A stretch of 64,000 nucleotides of DNA from COE1 sp949066965 (GCA_949066965.1 CARTDA010000003.1:146459-210458), one strand, 5' to 3'; positions 1-8,764 are shown, counted from the stretch's first letter. Notes: generated by a model not told the origin, from the sequence alone. Made by a program: numbers and translations.

Positions 1-469
1 GCGAATCCAGCCCTACCCCATCCAAAATAGCCTGATTGACAAGATCCGAAAACTCTTTTGACGGATATAATTCGCTGGTACATTTTGCGCTGCATTGTAA
101 CATCTTATAATTTCCGCACGGCTCAACGATTCTTTCCACATCAAAAGCCGCCTTCTTAATGTTCTCATCAATACAGGTTGAAATCACAAAATAATTTTTA
201 TCCTTGACCATCTCGCAAAGCGCTCTGTATGCCTCTATCAGCTTACCATCATTATGTTCTGTTAAAAATCGATGCTCCAGGAAAGGAACAGTCCATTCCA
301 GCGTCTGATTGATATCCACTTCCTCCAACGCAGACATAAGCCTTGGAAATTTGCCAATATCTCCAAAGCTTTCGTTAAATTCTTCCCCGATACCTACCAG
401 AACCATATCAGCATCTGCAATTTTTTCCAATAATAATTTATGCTTCTCAGTCGTTTCTGTCCTGTCCAT
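1..469 (-). CDS. Sir2-like NAD-dependent deacetylase family protein, 3' end cut by window
   Basis: Reading from the ATG at 469 gives 156 codons open to the window edge, so the C-terminus is missing. An AGGAG ribosome site lies just upstream of the ATG. Residues 19-27 (ADMVLVGIG) look like the first strand and nucleotide-binding start of a Sir2-type Rossmann fold. The stretch around 94-110 (FVISTCIDENIKKAAFD) and the cysteines at 118, 126 and 130 (CGNYKMLQCSAKC) match the part of Sir2-like proteins with the small zinc region. Members use NAD to remove acyl groups from lysines or hydrolyse NAD in related ways; the substrate here is unknown. It follows cheV, with a hairpin in between. The family call is from motifs only. 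Confidence 0.65.
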   Translation of the reverse strand, partial: MDRTETTEKHKLLLEKIADADMVLVGIGEEFNESFGDIGKFPRLMSALEEVDINQTLEWTVPFLEHRFLTEHNDGKLIEAYRALCEMVKDKNYFVISTCIDENIKKAAFDVERIVEPCGNYKMLQCSAKCTSELYPSKEFSDLVNQAILDGVGLDS

Positions 470-487
470 GCCGTCTCCTAACTTATG

Positions 488-512
488 AGAGCCGGGCATT
501 TATCCCGGCTCT
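488..512 (-). terminator. Hairpin downstream of cheV
   Basis: A perfect 9-bp stem (AGAGCCGGG with CCCGGCTCT, 7-base loop) sits between the cheV stop and the Sir2-like start. On the minus strand no T-run follows, while the plus side is T-rich (ATCTTTTTATC), so it may attenuate rather than terminate. The inverted repeat is directly visible; its function is inferred from position. Confidence 0.5.
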
Positions 513-518
513 ATCTTT

Positions 519-1415
519 TTATCTCGCAAGCAATTCGTCAATGACCTTTACAAGATTGCCAATTTCAGGTTTTGATAACTGTGCATCTGCACCTAAATCT
601 TCGCCTTTTCTCCTCATTTCCTCATTTACGAGTGATGAGAAAATAATTACCGGTATGTGCTTTGTCGCATCGTCAGATTTGACAAGCTTCGTTAAGCGGT
701 GTCCATCCATAAGAGGCATCTCAATATCTGTAATAAGCAGCTTGACATCGTGATCCAGCGTTCCTGCATCCCTGCACTTTACTATGTACTCCCATGCTTC
801 CTCGCCGTTCTCTGCCTTGATGACATTGTCATATCCGGCTTTCTTGAGCGAATCAATGATAAGCTTTCTAAGAAGTGAAGAGTCCTCCGCAATTAGGATA
901 GGAACCTCTGTTCCCTCTCTTTCCCCAAGCGCCTCAATCTCCGTGACTTTCAGTCCCGTCTCCGGATTAATGTCCGTGATAATCTTCTCAAAATCAAGAA
1001 TGATAATCAGTTTACCATCAATCTTGATAATACCTGTCGAGATACCGTCCTCTGCCGTGGTAACTGTTGCCCCCGGCTTAATGATATCAACCCATGAAAC
1101 CCTGTGGATACCAATTACCGAATCAACATGAAACGCAATATCCAGTTTATTAAAGCTCGTGATAATAAATAAACCGCCCGGCTGAGACTGCCCGCGCTGC
1201 AGACAGTTGCGCAAATCAATCGCTGTAATCATCGCATCACGCGGCATAAATATACCTTCTACACTGGGATGCGCGTTGGGTACGGGTGTTACGGGTGAGT
1301 ACGGAATAATCTCCCTGATTTTTGCCACATTAATACCGTATGAGTTTCCGTCCACCACAAATTCTAATACTTCCAACTCATTTGTTCCATTTTCCAAGAG
1401 AATCTTAGTCTCCAT
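519..1415 (-). CDS. cheV: Chemotaxis coupling protein CheV (CheW-REC)
   Basis: CheV couples chemoreceptors to CheA and tunes adaptation through a phosphorylatable receiver. The 298-residue protein has an N-terminal CheW-like domain (about 15-150) and a receiver domain (about 170-298). The receiver shows the acidic pair in AEDSS (177-178), the phospho-acceptor Asp near 230 in LLITDIEMPLMDG, and the conserved Lys in LSKPE near 282. I use the ATG at 1415, which has GGAGG with good spacing (GGAGGTTTAATATG); an upstream in-frame ATG at 1490 has no ribosome site and would add 25 unlikely residues. It is a single-gene unit here, apart from cheA (6.2-8.4 kb) and cheR (61.8-62.5 kb). Confidence 0.93.
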   Translation of the reverse strand: METKILLENGTNELEVLEFVVDGNSYGINVAKIREIIPYSPVTPVPNAHPSVEGIFMPRDAMITAIDLRNCLQRGQSQPGGLFIITSFNKLDIAFHVDSVIGIHRVSWVDIIKPGATVTTAEDGISTGIIKIDGKLIIILDFEKIITDINPETGLKVTEIEALGEREGTEVPILIAEDSSLLRKLIIDSLKKAGYDNVIKAENGEEAWEYIVKCRDAGTLDHDVKLLITDIEMPLMDGHRLTKLVKSDDATKHIPVIIFSSLVNEEMRRKGEDLGADAQLSKPEIGNLVKVIDELLAR

Positions 1416-1611
1416 ATTAAACCTCCATTCTACCAGACAATTGAAAATATTTCCAGTTATTGTCCATATTTTCAATCTCTTTATTATCACTGCTTTGCAG
1501 AGTGTATATCTTTTTTTAATTATAACATATGTATAGGAATAAATACAAATATTTTCAGAAAATTTTTAACAATTTCTGCAACAGTTCAGCCTTTGGGTTC
1601 CTGCCATAAGA

Positions 1612-2382
1612 TTATTTTAATTTCACAGTACAGTTTTGACCATTTGAGGATACCATTTGTAAGGTCAGCGTCTGGATTTCCTGCTCTGTAGTCTCCTCTA
1701 CCTCTGCCACTACTACCGTGTCAACAGTCTCACCAGCCGGAACAACATCCATAAATGATATCAAATCATTTGGAATCATGGTATTCAGCGCCGGCACAGA
1801 ACCTGCATCATTGATTCTCATACGAATTCCAAGTCCATATTCAAAGAAACTGCAATCGACGTCCTCCTCCGGTGACCCTTCGACGTCAAAATGAATCACA
1901 AGCAGTTTCTTTCCCTGTGCAGCATCCACACAAAATCCTGTATTATCTTGCGGATAAGAATCACACAGCTCAAACGACTGGTATCTGATAATGACATCAT
2001 CGATTCCCAGCTCTGCCGCCAAATCAATATCTGCTGACGATACGACTTCTGCCACGACTGTCTCTTCCGTCTCGGCAGGGGATTCCTCCTGCGAGCCACT
2101 TGATACCGGATTATCTGTGATTTCTGTTTGCGTCTGTTGCGTCTCTGTTTCCCCGCCAGCCGCCGTCTCATCCGTCTCCTGCATAGCTGCCTTTGCTGCT
2201 GCCACTTCCTCCTCACTGACAATTTTATAGTCATATTTGGGCGAGTATTTTAATATGAGTCCTGCCGCATACTCCGCAACCATTTCAGACTGTTCTGCCG
2301 TAAGCTCCGGCATGGAGTCGACACAGCCGGTCAAAAGCATTGCCGACATGACAAAAAGCCCCAAAACTTTCCCCTTTTTCAA
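1612..2382 (-). CDS. Lipoprotein of unknown function
   Basis: The 256-residue protein starts with a lipoprotein signal peptide ending in the lipobox LLTGC (Cys about 20), so it should be lipid-anchored outside the membrane. A low-complexity Glu/Thr/Gln/Ser stretch (about 65-115) separates a short N-terminal segment (MPELTAEQSEMVAEY) from a C-terminal domain of about 140 residues, likely beta-rich. It lies 14 bases after the sensor kinase stop on the same strand, so the two are probably co-transcribed and it could be an envelope partner of that sensor. I do not recognise the C-terminal domain. Confidence 0.8.
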   Translation of the reverse strand: MKKGKVLGLFVMSAMLLTGCVDSMPELTAEQSEMVAEYAAGLILKYSPKYDYKIVSEEEVAAAKAAMQETDETAAGGETETQQTQTEITDNPVSSGSQEESPAETEETVVAEVVSSADIDLAAELGIDDVIIRYQSFELCDSYPQDNTGFCVDAAQGKKLLVIHFDVEGSPEEDVDCSFFEYGLGIRMRINDAGSVPALNTMIPNDLISFMDVVPAGETVDTVVVAEVEETTEQEIQTLTLQMVSSNGQNCTVKLK

Positions 2383-2396
2383 AGAAACACCTCCAT

Positions 2397-3875
2397 TTAT
2401 TTGGTCTCAAGTTCAAACCAGAACTCTACGCCATTGGTATAATTGATAACACCGTACTGCTGATTCATGGATTCCATGATTGCCTTTACGATAGATAATC
2501 CTACTCCGCTGCCCCCATACTCACGTGTTCTTGCCTTATCTACCTTATAGAATTTCTCCCAGATATGCGGAAGTGCATCCTCCGGTATCGGTTCGCCTGT
2601 GTTAAACACGCTCACACGCACCCTGTCAGCATTTTCATCTTCAATAAGTCTGTATTTTATCTCAATCACATTGTCACCATTTACATGGTTCAATGCGTTG
2701 CTGAAAAAATTTCGCACAATTTCCTCTGTCTTGAACTCATCTGCCCACACATAAATCGGTTCACGGCTGGCATGCCTTAATTCAATATCCTTTTGATGAA
2801 TCAAAATATCTGCCGACGTGATAAAATTACCGACAAGCGCCACAATATCGAACCGCTCCATTGTGACAACATCATTGCCAAATTCAAGCTGGTTCAGGTC
2901 AAGAAGCTTTTTGACCAATGTGTTCATCTTCTTGGCCTCATCCATAATGACATCACAGTAAAAATTCCGGTTCTCCACATCGTCATCACTGATGCCTTCC
3001 TTCAGTCCCTCCGCGTACCCCTGAATCAGCGCTATCGGTGTTTTCAGCTCATGGGACACGTTGGAGAGAAACTCTTTGCGCATTTCGTCAATCTGTTCTT
3101 TTTTCTCGATATCGCGTTTCAATTCATTGTTTGCGGTTTTCAGCTCACAAATTGTCTTTTCCAGTGCACCTGAAAGTTCATTGATATGTTCCCCGAGCAA
3201 GTCTATCTCATTTTGTCCGCGGCTTTTATACCTGGTCTCAAAATCCAGCTTTGTCATCTTCTCAGATATCTTTTTCAATTCCATAATTGGTCTTGTGATT
3301 CTAGTCGTCACAAACCATATCAGCGCTGCACTTACCAGTGCAGACGCAAGCCCCACATACGCCAGAAACTGGTTGGAAATCTTAACACTGTCCCGTATGC
3401 TTTCGAGCGGTGAACGTATCAGAAATAAATTGCCATTGTCGAGACTTCCCCACATTTCCAGATATTCTGTATCTGTCGACTTGTCCATAACGGTCGCCAG
3501 ATAATAATGGTTGTTTTCATCCAGATACACCATATCACTGGACGGTTTAAAAAAATTGTCATACAGCCTGCGCAGAAGCTTGTCCGCATCCCTTGTACTC
3601 GACTTGATGATATTCGACCCGACATCAATTACCAGCAGGCCAATGTTATACATATCACAGGTTTTGCGCAGTTCAAGGTCAAATTCCTCTGACGTGATAT
3701 CGCCGTTTGCGACAACCTCGTTAATTCTCGAATAGGCATCCTTAAGCGCATGTCTCTTATTCTGTATATAAAAATTTTCCAGAAAGCTGTTATTGATAAT
3801 CAGGCATAGAATAATGGTTCCCGCCATAACAGCCATAAATATAAACGCAACTTCCCGCTTTATAGAATGTTTCAT
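2397..3875 (-). CDS. Membrane sensor histidine kinase
   Basis: A classical HAMP histidine kinase, pairing with the OmpR-type regulator at 4431-5105. From the ATG at 3875 (492 residues) there is a TM helix (about 10-30), an extracytoplasmic sensor domain, a second TM (about 170-190), a HAMP linker, the HisKA box with phospho-acceptor His about 275 (SNVSHELKTPIALIQG), then an HATPase domain with an N box (NFFSNALNH), a G1-like region (SVFNTGEPI) and G2 (YGGSGVGLSIV). Start choice is uncertain: ATG 3875 has a modest AGGT site, ATG 3896 (MRTAGKF) is possible, and a GTG at 3998 has no ribosome site. A separate promoter at 4057-4085 and a hairpin at 4340-4369 suggest it can be transcribed apart from its regulator. 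Confidence 0.9.
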   Translation of the reverse strand: MKHSIKREVAFIFMAVMAGTIILCLIINNSFLENFYIQNKRHALKDAYSRINEVVANGDITSEEFDLELRKTCDMYNIGLLVIDVGSNIIKSSTRDADKLLRRLYDNFFKPSSDMVYLDENNHYYLATVMDKSTDTEYLEMWGSLDNGNLFLIRSPLESIRDSVKISNQFLAYVGLASALVSAALIWFVTTRITRPIMELKKISEKMTKLDFETRYKSRGQNEIDLLGEHINELSGALEKTICELKTANNELKRDIEKKEQIDEMRKEFLSNVSHELKTPIALIQGYAEGLKEGISDDDVENRNFYCDVIMDEAKKMNTLVKKLLDLNQLEFGNDVVTMERFDIVALVGNFITSADILIHQKDIELRHASREPIYVWADEFKTEEIVRNFFSNALNHVNGDNVIEIKYRLIEDENADRVRVSVFNTGEPIPEDALPHIWEKFYKVDKARTREYGGSGVGLSIVKAIMESMNQQYGVINYTNGVEFWFELETK

Positions 3876-4056
3876 AAATTTACCTGCTGTCCTCATGCCT
3901 CGAGCTTGCAGCCCATTCCCTTCATACTTTTTACTCCATTTAATACTTTCCTTTCCAATTTTAACCTTATCTATTCCATATATTCCCTGCTTTTCCACCT
4001 ATTTCAGATACTTTGGTAGTTCTATGGCAGTTTATCTATCCCTCTGCCTTAAAACT

Positions 4057-4085
4057 ATTTTAACGCACCTTTTTCCAAAAGGCAA
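4057..4085 (-). promoter_or_regulatory. Putative sigma-A promoter for the sensor kinase
   Basis: On the minus strand TTGCCT (-35) is 17 bases from TAAAAT (-10). It would start transcription near 4050, about 175 bases before the kinase ATG. The rest of the 430-base space between kinase and regulator is AT-rich and holds no gene that I can support. Confidence 0.4.
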
Positions 4086-4169
4086 TGTCCATTTTTTAAT
4101 TTTCTGCATACTGATTTTACTTCCAGCAATAAAAGTATTTTGTCAGTGCACTTGCAAAGTTTTTATGTC

Positions 4170-4192
4170 TTTATCATATGCAGTATGATAAA
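4170..4192. promoter_or_regulatory. Operator-like palindrome upstream of the kinase promoter
   Basis: A perfect 9-bp inverted repeat, TTTATCATA and TATGATAAA around a 5-base spacer, lies about 85 bp upstream of the kinase -35 box. Size and symmetry fit a dimeric regulator site; which protein binds is unknown. Confidence 0.35.
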
Positions 4193-4339
4193 CGTTATTG
4201 ATTTTCTTTTGTATCATCTACAGCAGCAATTAAAATCGGGTCTATGTAGTCTATGTCTTTGTTTAATCTTCTTGCCTGGAGGTTTCTGTTTATTCTGCCT
4301 TGTCATATTTATGTCATTCCTTGTCACTCTTACGAAATC

Positions 4340-4369
4340 GGGGTTTTATCCCATACGGAATAAAACCCC
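4340..4369 (-). terminator. Hairpin after the OmpR-type regulator
   Basis: A perfect 10-bp stem (GGGGTTTTAT with ATAAAACCCC, 10-base loop) begins about 60 bases beyond the regulator stop. The T-tract after it on the minus strand is weak (GATTTCG), so termination may be partial. Confidence 0.5.
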
Positions 4370-4430
4370 CTAAACAATTCATACTCTATTCGTTTTTAAA
4401 AAGTTCTGTCATCTTCACCAAGCCCCACCT

Positions 4431-5105
4431 TTACACTTCGAGTTTATAGCCCATTCCCCAAACGGTCTTTATCAGTTCTCCTTTTTCCCCCATTTTGCTC
4501 CTGAGTTTTTTTACGTGGGTGTCGATTGTGCGGGCGTCACCGAAATAGTCATAATTCCATACGCTATTCAAAATCTTCTCCCTTGACAATGCAATCCCCT
4601 TATTTTCCATAAAATATGTCAAAAGTTCAAATTCCTTAAAGCTTAAATCAATACTCTTTCCATCTATGGTCACCACATGGGCTGCCTTGTCTATGGATAT
4701 TCCACCATATTCCAGAATATCTTCCCCTGCCATCTGGCACGTCCTGCGCAATATCGCTTCCACGCGCGCAACCAATATTTTAGGGCTGAACGGTTTTGCA
4801 ATGTACTCGTCCACCCCAAGCTGGAAGCCCTGAAGCTCGTCCCTTTCATCCGTGCGTGCCGTAAGCATGATGATAGGAACCTTGGAATAATTTCGCACTT
4901 CCCTGCACACCTGCCACCCATCCATCTTAGGCATCATGACATCAAGGATTATCAACGCGATATCCCGATTTTCAAAAAAAATATCAAGTGCCTCACTTCC
5001 ATCGCCTGCTTCAAGCACCTCATAGCTTTGCTTTACCAGGAAATCCTTTACAAGCTTGCGCATCCTGCTCTCGTCATCTACCACAAGTATTTTGAGCTTC
5101 ATCAT
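4431..5105 (-). CDS. OmpR/PhoB-family response regulator
   Basis: 224 residues: a receiver domain (acidic DDE at 10-12, phospho-acceptor Asp55 in LIILDVMMPKMDG, Lys104 in IAKPF) followed by a winged-helix DNA-binding domain (about 130-224) ending in the usual VWGMGYKLEV. It is the likely partner of the kinase encoded just downstream. The start is one of two adjacent ATG codons with GAGG upstream. It may be transcribed with the anchored protein at 5128-5700, which ends 22 bases before it. Targets are unknown; the palindrome at 4170-4192 is one possible autoregulatory site. Confidence 0.93.
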   Translation of the reverse strand: MMKLKILVVDDESRMRKLVKDFLVKQSYEVLEAGDGSEALDIFFENRDIALIILDVMMPKMDGWQVCREVRNYSKVPIIMLTARTDERDELQGFQLGVDEYIAKPFSPKILVARVEAILRRTCQMAGEDILEYGGISIDKAAHVVTIDGKSIDLSFKEFELLTYFMENKGIALSREKILNSVWNYDYFGDARTIDTHVKKLRSKMGEKGELIKTVWGMGYKLEV

Positions 5106-5127
5106 ATCAAAAACATATCCTCATTTT

Positions 5128-5700
5128 TTATTCTGTAATCAAAAGCTCCTTTTCCTTTTCCCGAACCACCTGCTCTCTGTCTGACAACTGTTGTTCCCAT
5201 TCAACATAGCGGTTCTGAATCGTCCTCTCATAATTTAATATGTTTGGATTGGAGCTTGTCGTTGATATCACAAACATTACAATAACCAAAATCAACAGAC
5301 TGATATTAATTATTATTGAAGTTTTTCTGCTAAAAAATTCCTGTTTTGGTTTTTCTTTTTTTGCTGGCTTCCTGCTTGCCTGTATCCTCTCGACAGTCTG
5401 GTTTGCACTCTCCCGCATACTGTACACGCCGGACACCGGAATATCTGCAACAGTCTCATTCTCTGGCAGATTCTCCACAAGCACCTGTTGAAGCTTCTTC
5501 AGATAATGGTACCCAACCGGCGTTTTAAACACACGGTTGTCAATCGCCTTCTTATATACGGCACCAACCATTTCTGAATTTTGATAATCCATCTTCTCTT
5601 CAATCCGCTCTATGCGCAGCTTTTCATTTCTGGCAAGTGCTGCGTCATCCTCTGTCCCAAACTGAAATCCGTCCACAACCCACCCTGTCTTGTCCGCCAT
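5128..5700 (-). CDS. Single-pass membrane protein of unknown function
   Basis: 190 residues from the ATG at 5700, chosen because AGGGG lies 7 bases upstream; an ATG at 5706 would sit on that site. The N-terminal part (1-115) is charged and soluble-looking (MADKTGWVVDGFQFG, then a helix-rich LRIERIEEKMDYQ). One hydrophobic helix (about 128-150, IIINISLLILVIVMFVIS) is followed by a predicted coiled coil (WEQQLSDREQVVREKEKEL) at the C-terminus. A positively charged stretch (ASRKPAKKEKPKQ) precedes the helix, so the N-terminus should be cytoplasmic and the coiled coil outside. It sits between an Hpt/cheA group and the two-component pair. I do not recognise the family. Confidence 0.75.
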   Translation of the reverse strand: MADKTGWVVDGFQFGTEDDAALARNEKLRIERIEEKMDYQNSEMVGAVYKKAIDNRVFKTPVGYHYLKKLQQVLVENLPENETVADIPVSGVYSMRESANQTVERIQASRKPAKKEKPKQEFFSRKTSIIINISLLILVIVMFVISTTSSNPNILNYERTIQNRYVEWEQQLSDREQVVREKEKELLITE

Positions 5701-5753
5701 TCGCATCCCCTGCCTTTCACTGCTGTCTGTCAGTCACTGACTCGTCCCATGTG

Positions 5754-5795
5754 ATGCACACAGCCGCATAAGGAAGTATGCCGTTTCGCGGCTGC
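5754..5795 (+). repeat. Dispersed intergenic repeat, copy A
   Basis: ATGCACACAGCCGCATAAGG followed by AAGTATGCCG is shared with the copy at 26744-26784 (about 80 percent over 40 bases), and AGGAAGTATGCCG is exact in the complement of the copy at 54999-55045. CAGCCGC and GCGGCTG flank the core, so an RNA copy could fold into a hairpin. The 160 bases between 5700 and 5860 hold no gene. Confidence 0.6.
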
Positions 5796-5805
5796 GGCTG
5801 GCACA

Positions 5806-5838
5806 ATACTCACGGCAGATAAAATCTGCCGTGAGTAT
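5806..5838. repeat. Perfect 15-bp hairpin, first copy of a repeated element
   Basis: ATACTCACGGCAGAT and its exact complement are separated by only three A bases. No T-run follows on either strand, so it is not a standard terminator. A second, modified copy lies at 10943-10999. Confidence 0.75.
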
Positions 5839-5859
5839 AACAAAAGTAGTGGAAATCAA

Positions 5860-6210
5860 TCAAAGCTCCTCTATGGTTTTATAGGTGTCCTGATATAAAA
5901 CTTCAAGCTGTTTCATCTCATCATCAAGATTCATATCCTGAACCCTAAGCTTCTCCACCATCGGAATCAGTAAATGGTACAGGTCATTGATTCCAAGATT
6001 TGACACAAACCCCTTCATGGTATGCGCACCCTCAAAAGCTTCCTTGCTGTTTCCCTTTTCATAAGCTTCCCTTAATTTATCATAGCTCGAATCATCAAGG
6101 AACTTCTTGAGGCACTTTAAATAAAGCGCCTCGTTATTCAAAAACCGCTTCATGGTTCCATCTACATCAAAGCCTTTTTCTTCCAAAAACTCTTTCTGAC
6201 CAGCATCCAT
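5860..6210 (-). CDS. Histidine phosphotransfer (Hpt) domain protein
   Basis: A stand-alone Hpt module of 116 residues. Hpt proteins pass phosphate between receiver domains via a surface histidine; here His63 in GAHTMKGFVSNLG fits the HxxKG signature. The whole protein matches a four-helix Hpt bundle with no other domain. The start is the ATG at 6210, because GGAGG stands 8 bases before it; an earlier in-frame ATG at 6225 overlaps that ribosome site. It begins 23 bases after cheA stops, so it is probably co-transcribed and may feed or drain phosphate from the CheA system or another receiver. Confidence 0.88.
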   Translation of the reverse strand: MDAGQKEFLEEKGFDVDGTMKRFLNNEALYLKCLKKFLDDSSYDKLREAYEKGNSKEAFEGAHTMKGFVSNLGINDLYHLLIPMVEKLRVQDMNLDDEMKQLEVLYQDTYKTIEEL

Positions 6211-6233
6211 GTGATTTTCCTCCATTCAATCAA

Positions 6234-8366
6234 TCAATCCTGCATCAAACCACTCACATCAAGTATCAACGCAATGCTGCCATCGCCAAGCTGTGTACAG
6301 CCTGAGATGCCGTGAACCTTTTTCACATAAGGCGGTATCGGTTTTACAACGATTTCCTGCGTTCCTATCAGTTCATCTATCAGTACGCAGAGCGAATTTC
6401 CTTCATATTCAAGAAGAAGCATAACACCATCTTCAATATCTGTCACAGCATCTTCCAGGTCATATTTCTGGCTGAGTCTGAGAATCGGATAGCATTCTCC
6501 GCGTATCATAACATACTCTTCACCGTTTGGCTCATGTATAAGCTGGTCATCCGTCACACGGATAAACTGTTTGATGGCGCCTGTCTCCATGACAAACTTT
6601 GTATTGCCGTTTCTCATGACAATACCGTCTATAATTGCCATTGTCAGCGGTATCTTCATTGTCATAGTGGTGCCTTCGCCCTCAACGGAGTCAATGTCAA
6701 GCACACCGCCGATTTTCTGAATGTTTTTGACCACTACGTCCATACCCACACCGCGTCCGGAGAACTCTGTAACTTTTTCTTTCGTGGAAAATCCAGGGAA
6801 AGTAATAAACTGGAAAATCTCTTTATCCGAATAATCACTTTCAACACGATTATCCGGAAGAATGCCGTTTTCCCATGCTTTCTTATAAAGCTTGTTCCTG
6901 CTTAGTCCCTTTCCGTTGTCCCTCACGGAAATCCATACTTTACCACCTTCATTTTTGGCTTCAAGCGTAACCTTGGCAGGTTCTTTCTTGCCGGCAGCTT
7001 CCCTTTCTTCTGGCGACTCCACGCCGTGATCCACTGAATTTCTCACCAGATGCATCAGCGGATCCGAAATATTTTCGATAATGTTCTTATCAACCTCTGT
7101 CGTATCACCGATCATCTCAAACTCTATATTTTTTCCAAGCTTTCTCGACATGTCAAATACTGTTCTGTTCATCTTCTGGAATGTATTTGTAAGCGGCATC
7201 ATTCTCATCGACATGATAAGCTCCTGCATCTCTGTCGTTATCTTTGACAGCTGTGATGCTGCCTTCTGGAAATTGGACAGATCAATATTTGGCACCTGCA
7301 AATCCGGATTCTGAAGCACTACAGACTCAGCAATAACCATTTCCCCCATCAGGTTCATCAGACTGTTCATCTTATCAATGCTGACACTCATAAATGCCTG
7401 CTTGGTCTCTTTTTTCTTTTTCTTGGTTATCTGCTTCGCCTTTCCAGCTTCTTTCTGAATAACATAATCACCAGGCTGGGGCTCCTTTTCCGTTTTTGGC
7501 ACCTCTGTCGCCATGGCAGCCGGTTCAGCAGCAACCGGCTCATCCGAGAAGCCTCTCTCAAACTCTGCATTCGAACACTCCTCAATCTCTATGCCGCTTA
7601 TCTCAGAAGTCGTATCAAGAAGATCGTGAAGCCTGCTCTCGGTAAAATCGCCGCGGACAAGCATACGGAAGCCCTCTGCCAGAATTGTTTCCGAGCAAGA
7701 CTCATCAGTGAGAATATCCTCCGGTGTATAATGTACGTCCTCCGTATACTCCTTCAAGGCATACGTGGCCGAATATGCACGCAGGTTACTCATCTGCGTA
7801 TCCTCATGATATGTAATCTTAATACGGAAACATCTTGCCGATCCTGATACCTGCGGCGCAATATAAAACTGGTTTGATTCCAGGCTCATGCCTGCGGAAG
7901 TCTTTTCCTGCTCCGATTTTTCTTCTGCCGCCGGCTCATCCTTTGATGTGGATATCACTCCCTTGAGTTTTTCAAGGAATTTTTCCATCGTCACAATCAG
8001 CTCGGAATTATCCCCGTCAGGATCATTTCCTTCCTTTATCTTTTCCATTTCCCCATTTATGAAATCCAAAACCTGAAATACAATCTCTGTAAGCTCCATA
8101 TGCGGCTCTTCAATGCCGATATTCTCCCTCAGGTAATAGAATATATCTTCCAGCTTATGGGACACCTTCATTATATTGTCATACATCATAACACCAGAAG
8201 AACCTTTTATGGTATGCATTATCCTGAAAATCTCATTGATGTTGTTTTCATCAAATGCATCATCATCCTTAGTCTCCAGTACAATTTGTTCCAGATTCTC
8301 TAAAAGCTGGCCATTCTCATAAATATATATGTCCACCATTCCGTCTAAATTGAATTCCTCAGCCAT
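6234..8366 (-). CDS. cheA: Chemotaxis histidine kinase CheA
   Basis: CheA is the central kinase of chemotaxis, phosphorylating CheY/CheB-type receivers under control of receptors. 710 residues hold, in order: P1 Hpt domain with His51 (MHTIKGSSGVM), P2-like region (about 170-265), an acidic/Lys-rich linker (KKKKKETKQ), P3 dimerisation helices (SVSIDKMNSLMNLMGEM), P4 ATPase with N box (HLVRNSVDHGVESPEE), G1 (RDNGKGL) and G2 (GRGVGMDVV), and a C-terminal CheW-like P5 domain. The ATG at 8366 has GGAAGGGG upstream. A promoter is visible at 8452-8480 and the Hpt gene follows. Confidence 0.95.
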   Translation of the reverse strand: MAEEFNLDGMVDIYIYENGQLLENLEQIVLETKDDDAFDENNINEIFRIMHTIKGSSGVMMYDNIMKVSHKLEDIFYYLRENIGIEEPHMELTEIVFQVLDFINGEMEKIKEGNDPDGDNSELIVTMEKFLEKLKGVISTSKDEPAAEEKSEQEKTSAGMSLESNQFYIAPQVSGSARCFRIKITYHEDTQMSNLRAYSATYALKEYTEDVHYTPEDILTDESCSETILAEGFRMLVRGDFTESRLHDLLDTTSEISGIEIEECSNAEFERGFSDEPVAAEPAAMATEVPKTEKEPQPGDYVIQKEAGKAKQITKKKKKETKQAFMSVSIDKMNSLMNLMGEMVIAESVVLQNPDLQVPNIDLSNFQKAASQLSKITTEMQELIMSMRMMPLTNTFQKMNRTVFDMSRKLGKNIEFEMIGDTTEVDKNIIENISDPLMHLVRNSVDHGVESPEEREAAGKKEPAKVTLEAKNEGGKVWISVRDNGKGLSRNKLYKKAWENGILPDNRVESDYSDKEIFQFITFPGFSTKEKVTEFSGRGVGMDVVVKNIQKIGGVLDIDSVEGEGTTMTMKIPLTMAIIDGIVMRNGNTKFVMETGAIKQFIRVTDDQLIHEPNGEEYVMIRGECYPILRLSQKYDLEDAVTDIEDGVMLLLEYEGNSLCVLIDELIGTQEIVVKPIPPYVKKVHGISGCTQLGDGSIALILDVSGLMQD

Positions 8367-8451
8367 GCGGGCACCCCTTCCATCTTATAAAACTTTAATC
8401 TTACGTCTGTAACATACTGTAAAAAGCAAAGCACAATAAATTACATTTATA

Positions 8452-8480
8452 ATTTTATATCTAATCTGCACAATAGTCAA
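8452..8480 (-). promoter_or_regulatory. Putative sigma-A promoter of cheA
   Basis: TTGACT and TAAAAT on the minus strand with a 17-base spacer, starting transcription about 80 bases before the cheA ATG. No sigma-D (flagellar) type motif was noticed here. Confidence 0.55.
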
Positions 8481-8500
8481 TGTTTTCTGATAATTTTATC

Positions 8501-8518
8501 GTAACAGCTTTCTGTTAC
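8501..8518 (-). terminator. Weak hairpin after the zinc-ribbon gene
   Basis: GTAACAG and CTGTTAC form a 7-bp stem with a 4-base loop, followed on the minus strand by GATAAAATT. It may be a weak terminator for the 8567-8764 gene. Confidence 0.35.
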
Positions 8519-8534
8519 AGGCATCAAATCATAT

Positions 8535-8568
8535 AAAACCACTTCGTTGGCGCCAAAACCACTGCGTT
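8535..8568. repeat. Short direct repeat at the end of the zinc-ribbon gene
   Basis: AAAACCACTTCGTT (8535-8548) and AAAACCACTGCGTT (8555-8568) match at 13 of 14 bases, separated by GGCGCC. The second copy overlaps the stop codon of the gene at 8567-8764. Confidence 0.6.
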
Positions 8569-8764
8569 ATATCACGGACTTTGCAGTAAATGCAAAATTC
8601 TGGGCTGAACTGTTATATTTTGACATTTCACTCATGACATTTCCGAACAGCAGAAAGTCCATACTTGCCTCATCAATTTCCGGGCTTCCACATTTTGGAC
8701 ATTCTTCATCCGCGTAATCAAGAGCCCCGCATTTTTTGCAGAAACAAACTTTTTTTATCTTCAT
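8567..8764 (-). CDS. Small zinc-ribbon protein
   Basis: 65 residues from the ATG at 8764, preceded by AGGAGG. Two CxxC knuckles (CKKCG about 10-13 and CPKCG about 24-27) should bind one zinc and form a rubredoxin/zinc-ribbon fold; the remaining C-terminal 35 residues look unstructured. Role unknown. The last codons (NSSAQNF) are written by a 16-base sequence, TAACAGTTCAGCCCAG, that recurs in the intergenic repeat at 60384-60416, so the C-terminus may derive from insertion of that repeat. An in-frame ATG further upstream (8830) lacks a ribosome site. Confidence 0.7.
   Translation of the reverse strand: MKIKKVCFCKKCGALDYADEECPKCGSPEIDEASMDFLLFGNVMSEMSKYNSSAQNFAFTAKSVI

Noticed and set aside
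5806..5838. Perfect hairpin as a terminator of the Hpt gene
   Set aside because: No T-run on either strand, and a second copy lies in a non-terminator position (10943), so it is listed as a repeat.
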